Source: Pseudomonadota bacterium (GTDB lineage Bacteria; Desulfobacterota; Syntrophorhabdia; Syntrophorhabdales; Syntrophorhabdaceae). Taken from it: DNA of 41,573 nucleotides. Location of the stretch: positions 1 through 41,573 of the forward strand of contig JAPLKA010000116.1 in the NCBI GenBank assembly GCA_026388315.1, read 5' to 3'. How positions within the stretch are numbered: the stretch's first letter is position 1; each line of letters starts with the position of its first letter. The position numbers were made by a program, and so were the translations under genes. Under the pieces are notes generated by a model. The model was given only the letters and a program-made list of their open reading frames with translations, was not told the DNA's origin and ran no database searches. Shown one piece after another: positions 8,522-18,251 of this stretch.

Positions 8522-9775
8522 TTACACTCCTTTGCTCATGGAATATATAAAGTCTTTGTTTGAATCGGAATCCGCCAGCTTTTCGATTAAAAACTCCATG
8601 GAGTCAACCGGGTTCATGGGTTGTAATACCTTTCTCAAAAGCCATATTCTCGATAAGTCGCCGTTTTCTATCAGCAACTCTTCTTTTCTTGTTCCTGATT
8701 TATTAATGTCGATGGCAGGAAATACCCTTTTCTCGGCAAGTTTTCTGTCTAAATATATCTCCATATTGCCCGTTCCCTTAAATTCTTCAAAAATGACCTC
8801 GTCCATCCTGCTCCCTGTGTCTATCAATGCAGTTGCAACGATGGTAAGGCTGCCCCCTTCCTCGATATTCTTGGCCGCCCCGAAAAACCTTCTCGGTTTC
8901 TGCATGGCCGATGCATCAATGCCGCCCGAGAGAATCTTTCCGCTCGAAGGAACCACCGTGTTATAAGCCCTCGCAAGCCTTGTGATGCTGTCCAGAAGAA
9001 TAACTACGTCCCTTTTGTGCTCAACAAGCCTTTTCGCCTTTTCTATAACTATTTCTGCAACCTGAACGTGTCTTGTTGCGGGCTCATCAAAGGTTGAACT
9101 TATTACTTCACCATTTACAGACCTCATCATGTCGGTAACCTCCTCGGGTCTTTCGTCGATGAGCAGGACGATGAGAATAATCTCCTTATGGTTGGCGGTT
9201 ATGCTGTTCGCTATGTGCTGAAGAAGCATGGTCTTGCCTGTTCTTGGGGGTGCTACTATGAGCCCCCTCTGGCCCTTGCCGATAGGCGTGAAGAGGTCCA
9301 TAACCCTTGTCGACATGTTGGTGCTGTTTGTTTCAAGCACGGTTCTTTCGTTAGGATATATGGGTGTGAGATTATCAAAAATTATCTTGTCCTTTGCAAC
9401 GCTCGGGTCGTCAAAGTTAACCGTTTCGACCTTAAGAAGGGCAAAGTATTTCTCGTTGTCTTTCGGCGGTCTGATTTGACCCGATATGGTGTCTCCTGTC
9501 CTCAGGCCAAACCTTTTTATCTGTGATGGGGAGATGTATATATCGTCAGGGCCGGGTAGATAGTTTGAGTCTGTAGATCTCAAAAACCCAAACCCTTCCG
9601 GGAGTATTTCCAGAACGCCTTCACCATATACGGACTCGTTCTTGTCCACCATTGCCTGTAATATAGCGAATATCAGTTCCTGTTTCCTCAGTCCTGATGC
9701 GTTCTCTACGTTCAGATCCTTTGCAATCTGTGTAAGTCCCCCGATCTTGGTTCTCTTTAAATCATTAAGATGCAT
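8522..9775 (-). CDS. rho: Transcription termination factor Rho
   Basis: Rho is a hexameric RNA helicase that ends transcription. At 417 residues it is the compact form without large N-terminal inserts. Residues 1-45 are the helical N-terminal domain. The RNA-binding cold-shock domain follows (GFGFLRS, then [19 protein letters not shown]). The ATPase core has Walker A APPRTGKT and Walker [17 protein letters not shown]. Its first 11 bases overlap the end of coaE. Confidence 0.97.
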   Translation of the reverse strand: MHLNDLKRTKIGGLTQIAKDLNVENASGLRKQELIFAILQAMVDKNESVYGEGVLEILPEGFGFLRSTDSNYLPGPDDIYISPSQIKRFGLRTGDTISGQIRPPKDNEKYFALLKVETVNFDDPSVAKDKIIFDNLTPIYPNERTVLETNSTNMSTRVMDLFTPIGKGQRGLIVAPPRTGKTMLLQHIANSITANHKEIILIVLLIDERPEEVTDMMRSVNGEVISSTFDEPATRHVQVAEIVIEKAKRLVEHKRDVVILLDSITRLARAYNTVVPSSGKILSGGIDASAMQKPRRFFGAAKNIEEGGSLTIVATALIDTGSRMDEVIFEEFKGTGNMEIYLDRKLAEKRVFPAIDINKSGTRKEELLIENGDLSRIWLLRKVLQPMNPVDSMEFLIEKLADSDSNKDFIYSMSKGV

Positions 9776-10373
9776 GTGGTTCTACCTCCCATCCTTTTAT
9801 CTTTTCCAAAAGCATTGCTGTTTCTTTTTTAAGGTCCTCGACTGTCCCGTTGTTGTGCACAACCCAGTCTGCCGTTCTTTCTTTCTCTTTCAGGGGCATC
9901 TGAAAGGCCATCCTTCTTTTAACATCCTCTTCGTCCATTCCCCTGTTTTTTAGTCTCACGGTCAGCATTTCCGCATCCGTGGATACTACAACGGTTCTGT
10001 CCATCTTCTTGTACAGTCCTGTCTCAAAAAGGAGAGGGCCGTCTATTATGACTGATTTTGCGCCGCTTTTTTTAATCTGCTCTGCATTTCTAAACAGTCT
10101 TTCTACTATTCCGGGGTGCACTATCTTTTCGAGTTTTTTTAACGAATCTCTGTTCTGGAATGCGGCGCTCCTCATTTTCTCGATGTTTACGTGATCCCCC
10201 GAAATATACTCTGTACCAAAAACATTACCTATTTCTTTTTTCACGTCTTCCAAGGAAAGCACTTCTTTGGCGATCCCGTCGAGGTCGATTACCTCAAACC
10301 CTTCTTTTTTAAGCATGCTTGATACGGTGGTCTTTCCGCTCCCTATAATGCCGGTTATGCCTACGAGGATCAT
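9765..10373 (-). CDS. coaE: Dephospho-CoA kinase CoaE
   Basis: CoaE phosphorylates dephospho-CoA, the last step of coenzyme A synthesis. Length 202 residues. The P-loop is GIIGSGKT near the start ([16 protein letters not shown]) and the CoA-binding segment DIDG appears as DLDGIAKEV. It overlaps gyrB by 4 bases (ATGA type) and rho by 11 bases, so it is translated as part of the long block. Confidence 0.95.
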   Translation of the reverse strand: MILVGITGIIGSGKTTVSSMLKKEGFEVIDLDGIAKEVLSLEDVKKEIGNVFGTEYISGDHVNIEKMRSAAFQNRDSLKKLEKIVHPGIVERLFRNAEQIKKSGAKSVIIDGPLLFETGLYKKMDRTVVVSTDAEMLTVRLKNRGMDEEDVKRRMAFQMPLKEKERTADWVVHNNGTVEDLKKETAMLLEKIKGWEVEPHAS

Positions 10374-12730
10374 ATATCGAGATTTCTGACATTCATGGCA
10401 TTTTCTTCTATGAAAGCCCTTCTGGTTTCTATGTTGCTACCCATTAAAACGGTGAACATTTGGTCGGCCCCGATGGCGTCTTCTATTGAGACTCTGAGGA
10501 GGCTTCTTTTTTCCGGGTTCATGGTTGTTTCCCATAGCTGTTCCGGGTTCATTTCGCCCAGGCCCTTATATCTCTGTATGCTGATTCCGTCTTTGCCGCG
10601 TTCATTAATGTACTTAACAAAGTCCTCTGTGCCCTTTGTTTCTGTTCTTGAACCACCATCGGTAATTACTATCTCTTCTTCGTAGAATTCTTTTACTTTA
10701 TTGTAGTCCTTGAGTCTGTCCGTATAGTCTTCCTGGCTGCACGTTTCATAGTCTATTTCAACGGGGATCTCTTCTTTGTCCGCTTTTTTTATATATAGCC
10801 TGTAGAGGTTGTGTTCCCTGTCTCTTTCCATTTCCACCGTATAGCCGGCCCTGCTCATATGCGCTTTGAATGCATCTAATTTCTCTTTTTCTTCAAAGTC
10901 TTCTCTTCTCCATATGTTCGATCTGAAAAGCCCAAGCATGGTTGTTCTGTCGATGCCAGACCTCGACATCTCTTTCAGAAACCGCTCAACCCTTCTCATT
11001 CCCTCTATGTGTTCTTTTAAAAGGTCTTTGTTTACTTCTTTGCCTCCTACGCGGCATTCTACCTTTTCGACGCCTCTTCGCGTAACAAAGCTTTCAAATT
11101 CATCTTCGTCTTTTATGTAGACCTCTTTGTTTCCCTGCTTGGTTTTATAAAGTGGTGGCTGTGCTATATAAAGATACCCGTTCATAATTATTTCTGGTAT
11201 CTTTCTGTAAAACAAGGTGAGGAGGAGCGTTCTGATGTGTGAGCCATCAACGTCCGCATCGGTCATTATAATGATTTTTTTATACCTGAGCCTCTCTATG
11301 TTATCAGAATTTATCCCGACCGCCAGATATACTGACCGTATTTCGTTGTTCAAAAGAACCTTTTCCTGATTTGCTTTTTCGACGTTAAGTATCTTTCCTT
11401 TTAATGGCAAAATTGCCTGAACCTTGCGGTCCCTTCCCTGTTTTGCAGAGCCCCCTGCCGAATCCCCCTCTACAATGAAGAGTTCGCATATGTCCGGGTT
11501 ACTTTCCTGACAATCAGCGAGCTTTCCCGGCAGTATCCCTCCTTCTATAAGGCTTTTGTTTTTTACAAGATCCTTCGCTTTTTTTGCTGCCTCTCTTGCC
11601 TTTTTTGTTTCATAAGCCTTATTAATAATAATTTTTGCAACGTTTTGATTTATCTCAAAATATTCGGCAAGTTTTTCGTTCATGATGGACTCGACAAAAC
11701 CCTTAACCTCGCTGTTCCCGAGTTTTGCCTTTGTCTGTCCTTCAAACTGAGGGTTCTGTATCTTTATGCTTATAACTGCCACCAGACCTTCTTTTATATC
11801 ATCGCCGGAAACGCTTTCTTTGTTTTTCTGGGTTGAGTTGGACTGTATAAAGTTATTTATACTTCTTGTGAGTGCACTTCTGAACCCTGTTACGTGTGAC
11901 CCGCCTTCCTGTGTGTTCACGTTGTTTACAAAACTGTTAATATTCTCGTTATATCCGTCATTGTACTGAATAGCGACTTCCAGAACGTCAATTGTCTGTT
12001 TGGTGCTCGAAATATGGATCGGTTCTTCAAAAAGTACGGTTTTGTTGACGTTGAGGAATTTTACAAAGGATTTTACGCCGCCTTCGTGTTTGAATTCCTG
12101 TCTTTTTCCTTTCCTCTCATCAGTCAAAACAATGTATATGCCGTTATTGAGAAACGATATTTCTCTCATTCTGTGGGTAAGAACATCGTTACTGAATTCT
12201 ATTGTTTCAAATATGTTTTTGTCGGGCTTAAATTTTACCTTTGTGCCGGTTTTATCGGTATCTCCTATGATCTTCAAATCCATCAGCCTGTTGCCGCATG
12301 CATATCTCTGAAAATAAACCTTACCGTCCCTTCTTATCTCTACTTCAAGATATTCGGACAGTGCATTAACTACTGACAGACCTACCCCGTGCAGGCCTGC
12401 AGAATATCTGTAGGTGTCTTTGTCAAACTTGCCGCCTGCATGCAGTTTTGTCAGAACAACCTCCAGCGCTGACATGTTCTCGCCTGCGTGTAATGCTACC
12501 GGAATGCCTCTCCCGTTATCCTCGCATGTTACGCTGTTGTCTCTGTGTATAGTAATTGCAATTCTGTTACAATAACCTTCCAGCGCTTCGTCCACGCTAT
12601 TATCAACAAGCTCATATACAAGATGGTGGAGGCCCTCTGTGGCGGTGTTTCCTATGTACATAGACGGAACCTTCCTTACCGCATCAAGTCCGTCTAAAAT
12701 TTTTATGTTTTCTGCTCCGTATTCTCTCAT
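10370..12730 (-). CDS. gyrB: DNA gyrase subunit B
   Basis: GyrB is the ATPase subunit of DNA gyrase and works with GyrA, which is not in this window. The 786-residue length includes the extra segment of about 150 residues in the C-terminal half that is typical of proteobacterial GyrB. Visible motifs: the GHKL ATPase domain (ELVDNSVDEALEG, GRGIPV, GLHGVGLSVVNALS), the TOPRIM signature EGDSAGGSAKQGRDR and DADVDGSHIRTLLL, and the C-terminal QRYKGLGEMNPEQLWETTM. The ATG lies 1 base after the dnaN stop, with AAGGA upstream. Confidence 0.98.
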   Translation of the reverse strand: MREYGAENIKILDGLDAVRKVPSMYIGNTATEGLHHLVYELVDNSVDEALEGYCNRIAITIHRDNSVTCEDNGRGIPVALHAGENMSALEVVLTKLHAGGKFDKDTYRYSAGLHGVGLSVVNALSEYLEVEIRRDGKVYFQRYACGNRLMDLKIIGDTDKTGTKVKFKPDKNIFETIEFSNDVLTHRMREISFLNNGIYIVLTDERKGKRQEFKHEGGVKSFVKFLNVNKTVLFEEPIHISSTKQTIDVLEVAIQYNDGYNENINSFVNNVNTQEGGSHVTGFRSALTRSINNFIQSNSTQKNKESVSGDDIKEGLVAVISIKIQNPQFEGQTKAKLGNSEVKGFVESIMNEKLAEYFEINQNVAKIIINKAYETKKAREAAKKAKDLVKNKSLIEGGILPGKLADCQESNPDICELFIVEGDSAGGSAKQGRDRKVQAILPLKGKILNVEKANQEKVLLNNEIRSVYLAVGINSDNIERLRYKKIIIMTDADVDGSHIRTLLLTLFYRKIPEIIMNGYLYIAQPPLYKTKQGNKEVYIKDEDEFESFVTRRGVEKVECRVGGKEVNKDLLKEHIEGMRRVERFLKEMSRSGIDRTTMLGLFRSNIWRREDFEEKEKLDAFKAHMSRAGYTVEMERDREHNLYRLYIKKADKEEIPVEIDYETCSQEDYTDRLKDYNKVKEFYEEEIVITDGGSRTETKGTEDFVKYINERGKDGISIQRYKGLGEMNPEQLWETTMNPEKRSLLRVSIEDAIGADQMFTVLMGSNIETRRAFIEENAMNVRNLDI

Positions 12731-12731
12731 T

Positions 12732-13817
12732 CTAAATCCTTATAGGCATAATAATATTTTTGTGATTTTTCCCCTCTTCGCCCTCAAAGAGAACGGCCCC
12801 GTATACAGAAGGAGCTTTTATAACAATATCTGTTCCGTCTATACGAGAAACCACATCTAAAACAAACCTTACGTTAAAATTCATGCTTATCTTCTCGCCT
12901 TTATAATCCACTTCAATTACCTCTTTTGCACGCCCTATCTCTGATTCTGCTTCAATATCCATTGTATTTTCATATAAAGTTATTTTTACCGGCTCTGCTC
13001 TCCCTATAATTGCCGAAACCTTTTTTAGTCCTCTAAAAATAGTGTCCTTATTAACCCTTACAACATTCACGTTGCTCTCTGGAATGACATTCTCAAAGTC
13101 CGGGAAACTTCCCTCTATTATTCTTGAAATTAATGTGACGTTTTTTGTACTGAATTGTATGTGTTTTTCGCCGATGCACATCTTTACCTCTTCATCTTCA
13201 CCAATAATCCGCTCAATCTCTGCTATTGATCTCCTTGGAATAATTATTCCTTTAAATCCTTTTAGTCCGGCCACATCTTTCCTATATAAAGACATCCTAA
13301 AACCGTCTGTCCCGACAACTATTATATCCCCTTCAAACCCCTTCATATACATACCAGTCAATACATACCGCGTTTCATCGAGAGATATGGCAAAGTCAAC
13401 TTTGTTTATCATTTCCAGTAAAATCCTGCCATTTATATAAACCTCTTCATATCCCGAAATTTCTTTTACTTCCGGAAATTCTTCCGGGTCTTGCAAGCTC
13501 AGTACAAATTCTGACTGCTTCTGTTTTATTGAAAGAATATTATCTGTTATTTCGAGGCTTATATCGCCGTTTTCCATTTCTCTTAATATTTCCTGAAGTT
13601 TTTTCCCGTGAATGATGATTTTCTTCTCAAAGTCTGTTTTATAGTCAATATATCCTATGGCGCTTACTTCAAGGTCTGTAGAATAAAACCTGATTCCTGA
13701 CGGACCGAATTCTATAAGGAGATTTGAAAGTATTGGCATAAGTGATCGTTTTTCTGTTATGCCGACTAATTTTGTAATTGGTGTAAGAAATATGTTCTTA
13801 TCTATTACTATATTCAT
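12732..13817 (-). CDS. dnaN: DNA polymerase III beta subunit (sliding clamp)
   Basis: DnaN forms the dimeric ring that tethers DNA polymerase III to DNA. At 361 residues it has the usual three repeated clamp domains. The family C-terminus is conserved and ends IIMPIRI, matching the peptide-binding pocket edge seen in other clamps (MPMRL type). GAGAGG lies upstream of the ATG. A 118-base gap separates it from dnaA and holds a tandem TGTTGAAA motif. Confidence 0.97.
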   Translation of the reverse strand: MNIVIDKNIFLTPITKLVGITEKRSLMPILSNLLIEFGPSGIRFYSTDLEVSAIGYIDYKTDFEKKIIIHGKKLQEILREMENGDISLEITDNILSIKQKQSEFVLSLQDPEEFPEVKEISGYEEVYINGRILLEMINKVDFAISLDETRYVLTGMYMKGFEGDIIVVGTDGFRMSLYRKDVAGLKGFKGIIIPRRSIAEIERIIGEDEEVKMCIGEKHIQFSTKNVTLISRIIEGSFPDFENVIPESNVNVVRVNKDTIFRGLKKVSAIIGRAEPVKITLYENTMDIEAESEIGRAKEVIEVDYKGEKISMNFNVRFVLDVVSRIDGTDIVIKAPSVYGAVLFEGEEGKNHKNIIMPIRI

Positions 13818-13846
13818 AATAAACCTCTCGTATTAGTAATATATTG

Positions 13847-13863
13847 TGTTGAAATGTTGAAAA
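13847..13863 (-). repeat. Tandem TTTTCAACA-like boxes in the dnaA-dnaN gap
   Basis: The plus strand reads TGTTGAAATGTTGAAAA, so the minus strand has TTTTCAACA followed directly by ATTTCAACA, overlapping by one base at an 8-base step. The same nonamer TTTTCAACA occurs twice upstream of dnaA. It differs from the classical DnaA box TTATCCACA at two positions. This may be a lineage-specific DnaA site. Confidence 0.45.
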
Positions 13864-13935
13864 GACAGCAACTAGAGAATAATAAAACAGAAAAGTCACA
13901 AAAAATAGTTTTGAGATTGTTTAAGGGATGTGAAT

Positions 13936-15252
13936 TCATGTAGACTTAACCTTCAATTCTATCTTTTCAACAATCTCTTTAAATTCTTTTTTTATCTTCA
14001 TCTCTTCCTCCACCCTCTTTATAGAATGGATTATTGTGGCGTGATCTCTTCCGCCGAGCTTCTCTCCAATACCAACAAGAGAAGTATCTGTTAATCTTCT
14101 TGAGAGGTATATTGTAACCTGCCGGGGAATCATGACGGACCTTACGCGCTTTCCAGATTTTATATCTGACACTTTAACTGAAAAATAAGACGATACCTCC
14201 TTTAATATCATATCTATTGTAATCTCCTTCTTTTTTTCTTTAATAATGTGTCCCATAATTTCTTTTGCAAGACCGACGGTTATAGGAACATTGTTTAATG
14301 ATGCAAATGCACCGATTCTTATTAAAGAACCTTCGAGCGACCTCACGCTGTCATCAACAATTGAGGCAACAAAAAATGCAACATCATTGGGAAGATCAAT
14401 ATTTTCGAGTTCGGCTTTCTTATTAAGTATTGCAACCTTTGTTTCAAGATCGGGTGACTGGATATCGGCAATAAGACCCCACTCAAACCTGGAACGGAGC
14501 CTTTCCTCAAAGTGTTCAATATCTCTCGGAAACTTATCGCTCGTGACAACAACCTGTTTCATGTTGTCATAGAGCGTGTTAAATGTGTGGAAAAATTCCG
14601 CCTGGGTTCTTTCTTTTCCTGCAATAAACTGAATATCATCAATAAGCAGCACATCCATTCTTCTAAATCTGTTTCTGAAGTCATCCATCTTTTCATATCT
14701 TAAAGAATTTATAAGCTCGTTTGTAAAAACCTCTGCCGTGATATAACATATGCGGTCAGCATTAACCCCTCCGTGCCTGATAAGAAAATTTCCGACGGCA
14801 TTCAACAGGTGTGTTTTGCCAAGACCGACGCCCCCGTATATAAAAAGGGGATTATACGTTTTTCCCGGGTTTGTCGCAACAGCAAGACACGCCGCATTTG
14901 CAAACTGGTTGCTGGCACCAACAACAAAGCCCTCAAAGGTATATCTTGGATTAAAATTATTATACGGTGCCGCCTTTTTTACTGCAAAAACCTTCTTTTC
15001 TTCGATCTTTTCTTCTTTTTTAAGGACATATTCCATCTTCACATTTTCTTTTGCAACGTCTTTTAAAAGGGCAACGAGGATGGGTTCAAAGTTTTCTATT
15101 ACCCAGTCACGAAAAAATGTATTTGGAACGGACACGCAACATTTTCCGTCTTTATAGTCGATGAACCGCAACGGCTCAATCCATGTTTTATAGCTGTCCT
15201 CATTGATTATACCAGCTATCTTTGGTTTTATCTGGGATAGAATGTCAAACAT
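13936..15252 (-). CDS. dnaA: Chromosomal replication initiator DnaA
   Basis: DnaA binds oriC boxes, forms an ATP-dependent filament and opens the duplex. Length 438 residues. Domain I (1-75) contacts DnaB and others. Domain III is the AAA+ core, with Walker A GGVGLGKTHLLNAVG and Walker B VLLIDDIQF. Domain IV carries the DNA-binding signature GGRDHATIIHSIKR. The ATG at 15252 has only a weak upstream ribosome site. A candidate promoter and DnaA-box-like repeats lie upstream, consistent with autoregulation. Confidence 0.98.
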   Translation of the reverse strand: MFDILSQIKPKIAGIINEDSYKTWIEPLRFIDYKDGKCCVSVPNTFFRDWVIENFEPILVALLKDVAKENVKMEYVLKKEEKIEEKKVFAVKKAAPYNNFNPRYTFEGFVVGASNQFANAACLAVATNPGKTYNPLFIYGGVGLGKTHLLNAVGNFLIRHGGVNADRICYITAEVFTNELINSLRYEKMDDFRNRFRRMDVLLIDDIQFIAGKERTQAEFFHTFNTLYDNMKQVVVTSDKFPRDIEHFEERLRSRFEWGLIADIQSPDLETKVAILNKKAELENIDLPNDVAFFVASIVDDSVRSLEGSLIRIGAFASLNNVPITVGLAKEIMGHIIKEKKKEITIDMILKEVSSYFSVKVSDIKSGKRVRSVMIPRQVTIYLSRRLTDTSLVGIGEKLGGRDHATIIHSIKRVEEEMKIKKEFKEIVEKIELKVKST

Positions 15253-15264
15253 CTTAAGGTCAAT

Positions 15265-15295
15265 TTTTCAACATTTTTTCAACATATGTGGAAAA
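15265..15295. other. DnaA-box-like cluster upstream of dnaA (putative oriC/autoregulatory sites)
   Basis: Two copies of TTTTCAACA (15265-15273 and 15276-15284) stand 11 bases apart, followed by TGTGGAAAA (15287-15295), the complement of TTTTCCACA, which is one mismatch from the consensus TTATCCACA. The cluster is 13 bases upstream of the dnaA ATG and downstream of its putative promoter. That position suits repression of dnaA by DnaA as well as origin function. Confidence 0.5.
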
Positions 15296-15324
15296 CTAAA
15301 ATGCTCTTGAAAGGTTAATATCCA

Positions 15325-15353
15325 ATATTAATATATGTATGAGCAAAATTCAA
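15325..15353 (-). promoter_or_regulatory. Candidate promoter for the dnaA operon
   Basis: On the minus strand TTGAAT (15353-15348) and TAATAT (15330-15325) are 17 bases apart. The start point would be near 15318, giving a leader of about 65 bases that contains the box cluster. The region is AT-rich, so a chance match is possible. Confidence 0.45.
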
Positions 15354-15870
15354 CTGTTTTTTTCCTGGCCGACACAAACAATATATTGATTGACCGCCTT
15401 TGTTCTGATATTGTTTCCCGTTACGAAAGCCCGCTTATAATTATCACCAATTAGCTTATAATATCCTTGACTTAAGCGCGGCAAACCCTTGCAACAAGAG
15501 CACTCGTTCACCACAAGCAAACACACTCACAAAGAGTCTTCCGTGCACGAAAAGAATATCAAGCAGACGGCACAAAACAATTAAAAAAGAACCCTCCTCG
15601 CCGGCATCCCTGCCATTTCTTCCGGGCAGAACCGCTCAAAGCCCCGAAGCATCCTGAAATGAGTTACAGAAAACGCTGTACCTTCCCCAACAACCTTGAG
15701 AGCAAAACAGAACGGGTTTTTGTTCGCCTCTCCTTACGAAAGAAGGAAAAAGCCACAGCCAACCCGGTCAGTTCGGAAGCAGGCTCACCGTCACCCATAT
15801 GATTAATGTATGGCGGCGAAACGCTATTTGCTATTTTGGCGACGATTTGTGGAATGTGACCTCTGGAAGT

Positions 15871-17274
15871 TTACCACTGCTCCACGTTGAGGCCCGACAC
15901 CCCTTCATAGACGATTTTGCTTTTCAGGGATTCCGCCACAACCTCACGGAAGAGGGTTTTGTTTTTCATTTTGAGTGGTATTGATAATTTCAGGAAAAAT
16001 CTGATTCTGTCGCCTGTTGATATCCTCTTCGGAATGGTGGTGTTCAACTGTGTCAACACCCTTTTGAGGGACTCCGTGTCCGTTTCCGTGAAAACAATAT
16101 CCTCCACGTCCAGGAGGATAAACCCCCCATCCCTCAATACAAAAACATTGCAGGCCTTCACATCCCTGTGGATTATCCACTGCCCTATCGCATGAACAAA
16201 AAAGGTAGAAAATGTGTCAATAAACATTCTCCTCTCATGCACACCGAATCTGTCATATTCCCTGTCCAGATAACGGTCAAGTTCTTCGCCCCTGCCTGCC
16301 AGATCTTCCATGGCGATAAACCCCTTTTCAATGAGAGATGGCCTTTTGACAAAAAACGCCTGGGGTACCACCCGGAGGTTTAAATACGTTAAGGCAATGT
16401 GATTTTTCCAGGCCCTGTTCAAGCGCCTCTTGTTCCGGTATGTTTTTCTTACGTGGTCACTGTACCGCTCTATCTTTACTTTTTTGTCCTTTTTTATCAC
16501 AGAGCACAGCGTGCCCTTGCCGTGCCCCTCGAATCCGGCAATATAGACACAATTACGGTCTTTTGCCATTGTTGATGTGTCATCAAATGCCCGCTCCATC
16601 TTTTTCAGAATCCACCGGTGTCTCAGGCGCTTCAGCTCTGCCTCAAGGGGTTTCCTTATGCCCTTTTCGCCATACCGCTGAAAAAAGGCACTCTTCTCTT
16701 CCTCGCTGAGGCTTTGATATACCATGGTAATGGCGTGTGCGAGGTTTGATATTTCGTCGCTGAGCGAAAAAGTGCTTTTGATTTTCATTTTGTGCAAATC
16801 GACGAGGTACAGCCTGTCCTTATGGACAATAATGTTATTCAGGTGCAGGTCGTTGTGCCTGATGCGGTGAAGCTTCAACACATTCAAGAAATCTGCAAGC
16901 TGAAGGAGAAGGGTGTTTTTTCCAACACTTGCCGTATATGCATTTACAAAGGTGTTACCATCAATCCATTCCTGAATTACGTATGATCCCGTATCTGAAA
17001 TTCCATACCCAAGAGGTTCGGGCGTGGGGATTGAAAGCAAAATCAACTTGCCGGCCAAATAGAATTCTTTTTTCCCCCTCGGCGAAATCCGGTTTCTCAA
17101 AAGCCCGTAAAAACCCTTTTCTTTGAAAAATTTTATGAAAATCTTTTTTCCTGCATGTTCAAAGGTAAAATGGCCCCTTTTTGTTGCCCCTTCGCACGAA
17201 ACTTCTTTCACAAAATCGACAGGCAACTCGTCTTTAAGAAACCACTTAATGTTGTGTGTCCTGACGATTTTCAT
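15871..17274 (-). CDS. Tandem kinase-like protein (two WaaP/KdkA-type lipopolysaccharide kinase folds)
   Basis: This 467-residue cytoplasmic protein carries two eukaryotic-like kinase domains of the lipopolysaccharide core heptose/Kdo kinase type. Domain 1 (about 25-230) has a candidate ATP lysine K48 (IFIKFF), the catalytic segment RHNDLHLNN (D142, N147) and metal-binding D159 (LVDLH). Domain 2 (about 235-440) has a basic candidate segment KKVKIER (about 264-270), IHRDVKACNVF (D371, N376) and D389 (LLDVED). Both sets of key residues look intact, so both halves may be active. The start overlaps the glycosyltransferase gene by 4 bases (ATGA). With the upstream carbamoyltransferase this suggests phosphorylation of a cell-surface glycan. 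Family placement is from motifs only; a protein kinase role is not excluded. Confidence 0.75.
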   Translation of the reverse strand: MKIVRTHNIKWFLKDELPVDFVKEVSCEGATKRGHFTFEHAGKKIFIKFFKEKGFYGLLRNRISPRGKKEFYLAGKLILLSIPTPEPLGYGISDTGSYVIQEWIDGNTFVNAYTASVGKNTLLLQLADFLNVLKLHRIRHNDLHLNNIIVHKDRLYLVDLHKMKIKSTFSLSDEISNLAHAITMVYQSLSEEEKSAFFQRYGEKGIRKPLEAELKRLRHRWILKKMERAFDDTSTMAKDRNCVYIAGFEGHGKGTLCSVIKKDKKVKIERYSDHVRKTYRNKRRLNRAWKNHIALTYLNLRVVPQAFFVKRPSLIEKGFIAMEDLAGRGEELDRYLDREYDRFGVHERRMFIDTFSTFFVHAIGQWIIHRDVKACNVFVLRDGGFILLDVEDIVFTETDTESLKRVLTQLNTTIPKRISTGDRIRFFLKLSIPLKMKNKTLFREVVAESLKSKIVYEGVSGLNVEQW

Positions 17275-18239
17275 AAGTTATTTATGATCTCTGAGACCTT
17301 CGGGCCCCAGGATTGCAGAGAAAATTTGTCTTCCACGAATCCCCGTGCTATTTTACCCATCCGTTTTCTTAAATCCACGTTCTCTGAAAGTTCGTTGATG
17401 GCATCTTTCCATCCATCCAAATCTTCTCTCAAAAACCCATTCACACCATTTTCTATCATTTCCCGTGCAACGCCAACAGGGTGTGTCAGCGATGGCATTC
17501 CTGCTGCCATGTACTGAATGAGCTTGAGTCCACACTTTCCCCTTGACCATATATCGTCCCTGACCGGCATGATTCCCATGTCAAAACCAAGCAAGGCCGC
17601 CTTCTCTTTCTCCTTCTGCCATTTTTCAAAAAACACCCCCCTTGCTTCAATCTCAGGGGGACGATCAGCTACCACCATAAAATTGATTTTTTCCGGATCG
17701 AAAACGGAAAGCAACAGTTCTTTCATGTCAAGCAGGTATCTCAACGTAGCGCCACTCCCTGTCCAACCTACAACAAACGGCGTTTTTTGATAATGGTTTT
17801 TTACGGGATATTCGTCGGTGTTCACGACGGTGGGAACACGGTATATGTTATTTTCTCTATGGCGGCCCGCCTCTTTGCAGAGAAATCCGTTTCCGCAGAA
17901 AACCGCATCGGCATTCCTTACAACCCTCGCAAACCTCGACCGCCTCGTTGAACTCTCACCTCTTGTTCCATACATGACAGCATCATCAAAATCATAGATA
18001 AGCCTTTTCGCATGCATCCTCAGCAAGGAAAACTTGAGGGGGTTAAGGAGAACCCTCTGCAGATAGACCACATCGGCAGATCTGGCACAACCCAGAATGT
18101 TTGTGAATTTTTCTTTTGTGGTAAGGAGTTCAACCTCAAAGCCGATTTTCTCAAGATAAGGAAAATACTGATGGATTCTATACCCTTCAGGGTTTTCCAG
18201 GGTAAATATATTGTGGGTAAAAAAGAGGATTTTTTTCAT
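17271..18239 (-). CDS. Glycosyltransferase, GT4-like
   Basis: A GT-B glycosyltransferase of 322 residues. The C-terminal nucleotide-sugar-binding half is recognisable: PFVVGWTGSGATLRYL, then CGLKLIQYMAAGMPSLTHPVGVAREMIENG-type sequence (described here in part), where the conserved glutamate precedes the NG of VNGFL. The N-terminal acceptor half contains YDFDDAVM. No signal peptide or membrane span is seen. It lies 12 bases after the carbamoyltransferase and overlaps the tandem kinase by 4 bases, so the three are one unit, probably building or decorating a surface polysaccharide or LPS. The sugar donor cannot be told. Confidence 0.85.
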   Translation of the reverse strand: MKKILFFTHNIFTLENPEGYRIHQYFPYLEKIGFEVELLTTKEKFTNILGCARSADVVYLQRVLLNPLKFSLLRMHAKRLIYDFDDAVMYGTRGESSTRRSRFARVVRNADAVFCGNGFLCKEAGRHRENNIYRVPTVVNTDEYPVKNHYQKTPFVVGWTGSGATLRYLLDMKELLLSVFDPEKINFMVVADRPPEIEARGVFFEKWQKEKEKAALLGFDMGIMPVRDDIWSRGKCGLKLIQYMAAGMPSLTHPVGVAREMIENGVNGFLREDLDGWKDAINELSENVDLRKRMGKIARGFVEDKFSLQSWGPKVSEIINNL

Positions 18240-18251
18240 CCGTCCACGGAT

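Larger units (their letters stand above)
15253..15870. other. Gene-free stretch upstream of dnaA; candidate oriC side
   Basis: I see no supportable gene in these 618 bases. The part nearest dnaA holds DnaA-box-like repeats (15265-15295) and an AT-rich run with TAATATATG around 15315-15340 that could unwind. The rest (about 15480-15870) is mixed sequence without a good start, ribosome site or family match on either strand. rpmH and rnpA, which often sit divergently next to dnaA, are not here. Confidence 0.6.

Noticed and set aside
15658-15801. Short open frames on both strands upstream of dnaA (about 45-48 residues)
   Set aside because: No ribosome sites, no recognisable sequence; rpmH/rnpA were looked for and not found.
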